A stretch of 7,005 nucleotides of DNA from contig JBARRO010000124.1 of NCBI GenBank assembly GCA_049644265.1, positions 1-7,005 on the forward strand, given 5' to 3'. Below the pieces are notes generated by a model. That model was not told the DNA's origin. It made no database searches and saw nothing but the letters and a program-made list of their open reading frames with translations. Positions within the stretch are counted from its first letter, which is position 1. The number at the start of each line of letters is the position of its first letter. This document shows, piece after piece, positions 5,415 to 7,005 of the stretch. The position numbers and the translations under genes are program-made. The DNA comes from JBARRO01 sp049644265. GTDB taxonomy: Bacteria; Bacteroidota; Ignavibacteria; UBA10030.

Positions 5415-7005
5415 CTAGTTCGACCCGGTGGCGCGCTGCCCGCGTGGGGAGGGCATGGGTTTTCTTGGGAATTGGCCTTCGCGCATCCCTGCGTGGTATG
5501 CAAAGGTTGCCATGAGCGCCGCAGCTTGCTTCAGGTCTTCCTCCTGGGCGCGGTCGTAGAGATCCATATTCGAGTGGTGCGTCCGGGTGCCGTACTCGAG
5601 AGGGTCCTGGATGTACTGGAATCCGGGCAGGCCCACGCCGTCGAACGAGAGATGGTCGGTCCCTCCGGTGTTGTTCAGCGTGAGGGTTTGTGCCGTGGGA
5701 TCGTTAAACGCCGCAAGCCAGGCCCTGAAGATTGGTCGTGCGTCGTCGTTTCCCTGAAGGTACACGCCGCGAACTTTTCCGGAGCCGTTGTCATTGTTGA
5801 AATACACGGAAAACTTCTCGTGCTCAGGCTTTGTTTTCAGTGTCCCGCTGTTGCCTCCGAACAGCACTGCCATGCCGTCGCCGTCACGTTGGCCAAAATG
5901 CTGCGATACATAACTTCTCGACCCGAGCAGCCCCTCCTCTTCGCCACCCCAGAGTCCAATCCGAATTGTTCGTCGGGGTTTCAAATGAAGCGATTGAATG
6001 AGACGGACCGCCTCCAAACAAACCGATGAGCCTGTGCCGTTGTCGGTCGCACCGGTGCCGGAATGCCAGGAATCAAAATGAGCACCGATCATGACAACTT
6101 CATCCTTCAGGTCGGTTCCCGGGATTTCAGCAATAACATTGAAGCTCGAATCCGCCTTGGTGAATTCGACCTCAAGGTTCATTTCGAGTCGCACATGTTG
6201 ACCTTTTCCGATCATTCTCACAATACGGTTGTAATGTTCGGCTGCAAGGGAAACCTGAGGGAGAATCTGAGGGGCTTTTTCGTCGTACGGGCTGAGACGA
6301 GGGCCGAACATGTCTGCAAGACTTTCCGGTGCTCTGGGAACACTGGCGGCCTGGACAAACATAGTGCCCCCGTCACCCCGGGCGCCATCAACCAGCACTG
6401 CGGCGCCTTCCTTCTGGCAGAATTCAACCTTCTTGGCATTGAAACGTGCCTCGTTCAGAAACTGCTGCATCCTTGACGAGTCCCGACCACCTCTCCTCTG
6501 AGCGGCACCGGGCATTCCAGCGTTTGCCATCTTGAGAAGGGAGGAGTCGGCCTCGCGTGAGCCCTCGGCTTGAAAATGAGCTGCCAGTGTGCGAGGATCA
6601 CTCATCAGGACAAATGCGTTCTTGAGTTTGCCGTGAAATTTCTCGAGGTCTGCTTCCGTCTTCGCATCCAGATACACCGCATCACCGCGAACGATCCCGC
6701 GGGTTCCGGGGGACCATGCCTTTGGATAAGCGATCAAAGGGAATTCCCGCGGCTCGATCGCTTGTGCATGAAAGCGTTTGAGAGTCCATCCCTTTCCAGC
6801 AGGACCCCATTTTTCGTAGTGAACGTTTTCCAGGCCCCATTCTTTTAGCCTCGAACTTGTCCACTCAGCGGCCTCCCTATATTCGGGGGACCAACTGAGG
6901 CGGGGGCCATACACGTCGCTGAGGTAACTCAGAATGTCCATAACCTGAGACCGGTTGTATTCCTCGCTCTTGATCTGTGCAATGGCTGCGCTGTCGATCT
7001 TTTCC
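5415..7005 (-). CDS. M28-family zinc metallopeptidase, 5' end outside window
   Basis: The frame is open through the right edge (last complete codon 7004-7002) and ends at TAG 5417-5415, giving about 529 visible residues. Codons upstream of ATG 6941 read SEEYNRSQV and continue the family-typical helix before MDILSYLSDVYGPRL. So that ATG is internal, and the true start and any signal peptide lie beyond the window. A PA-like insert (roughly bases 6700-6190) precedes the catalytic domain. Zinc-site motifs are complete: GAHFDSW (His codon 6080-6078), GATDNGTG (Asp codon 6044-6042), WGGEEEGLLGS (tandem Glu), a FNNDNGSG segment and a late THHSN. Family members are secreted or periplasmic aminopeptidases or carboxypeptidases that cut terminal residues from peptides. 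The protein is complete in its active site and ends in a basic, low-complexity tail. There is no obvious functional tie to the sensor gene downstream. Confidence 0.9.
   Translation of the reverse strand, partial: EKIDSAAIAQIKSEEYNRSQVMDILSYLSDVYGPRLSWSPEYREAAEWTSSRLKEWGLENVHYEKWGPAGKGWTLKRFHAQAIEPREFPLIAYPKAWSPGTRGIVRGDAVYLDAKTEADLEKFHGKLKNAFVLMSDPRTLAAHFQAEGSREADSSLLKMANAGMPGAAQRRGGRDSSRMQQFLNEARFNAKKVEFCQKEGAAVLVDGARGDGGTMFVQAASVPRAPESLADMFGPRLSPYDEKAPQILPQVSLAAEHYNRIVRMIGKGQHVRLEMNLEVEFTKADSSFNVIAEIPGTDLKDEVVMIGAHFDSWHSGTGATDNGTGSSVCLEAVRLIQSLHLKPRRTIRIGLWGGEEEGLLGSRSYVSQHFGQRDGDGMAVLFGGNSGTLKTKPEHEKFSVYFNNDNGSGKVRGVYLQGNDDARPIFRAWLAAFNDPTAQTLTLNNTGGTDHLSFDGVGLPGFQYIQDPLEYGTRTHHSNMDLYDRAQEEDLKQAAALMATFAYHAGMREGQFPRKPMPSPRGQRATGSN

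Noticed and set aside
5268..6029. Long plus-strand open frame (253 codons) opposite the peptidase gene
   Set aside because: It lies antisense to the M28 catalytic domain, which has every metal-site motif. Its translation has no domain-like pattern, so it is a shadow frame.
6939..6941. ATG 6941 as the true start of the M28 peptidase
   Set aside because: In-frame codons continue upstream to the window edge and encode a family-like helix (SEEYNRSQV). No signal peptide follows the ATG, so the gene is truncated by the window.

Overview
This 7 kb window looks like chromosomal DNA from an environmental bacterium with moderate G+C. Most starts have recognisable Shine-Dalgarno sites, and two genes start at TTG. 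Multi-domain surface enzymes, a cytochrome-c-like sensor kinase and a large exported-type M28 peptidase would fit the Bacteroidota/Ignavibacteria (FCB) assemblage or Acidobacteriota. That placement is only an impression of protein style. There are no rRNA, tRNA, CRISPR or mobile-element signals.

Left part, plus strand (1-3047): the tail of a cell-surface carbohydrate gene cluster. The order is the C-terminal end of a heparinase II/III-like protein, a multi-spanning GT-C glycosyltransferase, a GT2 enzyme of the dolichyl/polyprenyl-phosphate sugar synthase type, and an 'HWWF' class I SAM methyltransferase. The last three are tightly packed (stop/start overlap TAATG, then a TTG start directly after TGA), so they are almost certainly co-transcribed. 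A plausible joint role is that the GT2 charges a lipid phosphate with a sugar, the GT-C protein transfers it outside the membrane, and the methyltransferase modifies a sugar or lipid intermediate.

Right part, minus strand (7005-3044): read in transcription order, a 5'-truncated M28 zinc metallopeptidase comes first, followed by a hairpin terminator. Next is a membrane sensor with a periplasmic CxxCH haem-binding domain, HAMP, and a histidine-kinase-like core. A second strong terminator follows, then a small uncharacterised integral membrane protein with a TTG start. The two gene sets converge and share a palindromic CTAG as overlapping stop codons.

The most notable observation is that the kinase-like sensor is an intact reading frame but lacks the phospho-accepting histidine (Arg in its place). 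It has Tyr for the second N-box Asn, and no histidine anywhere in its cytoplasmic half. It therefore looks like a haem-sensing pseudo-histidine kinase. Secondary points are a terminator hairpin a few bases upstream of the ribosome binding site of the membrane-protein gene, a possible SD-sequestering leader in front of the kinase, and an 18-codon minicistron that bridges the heparinase stop and the GT-C start.
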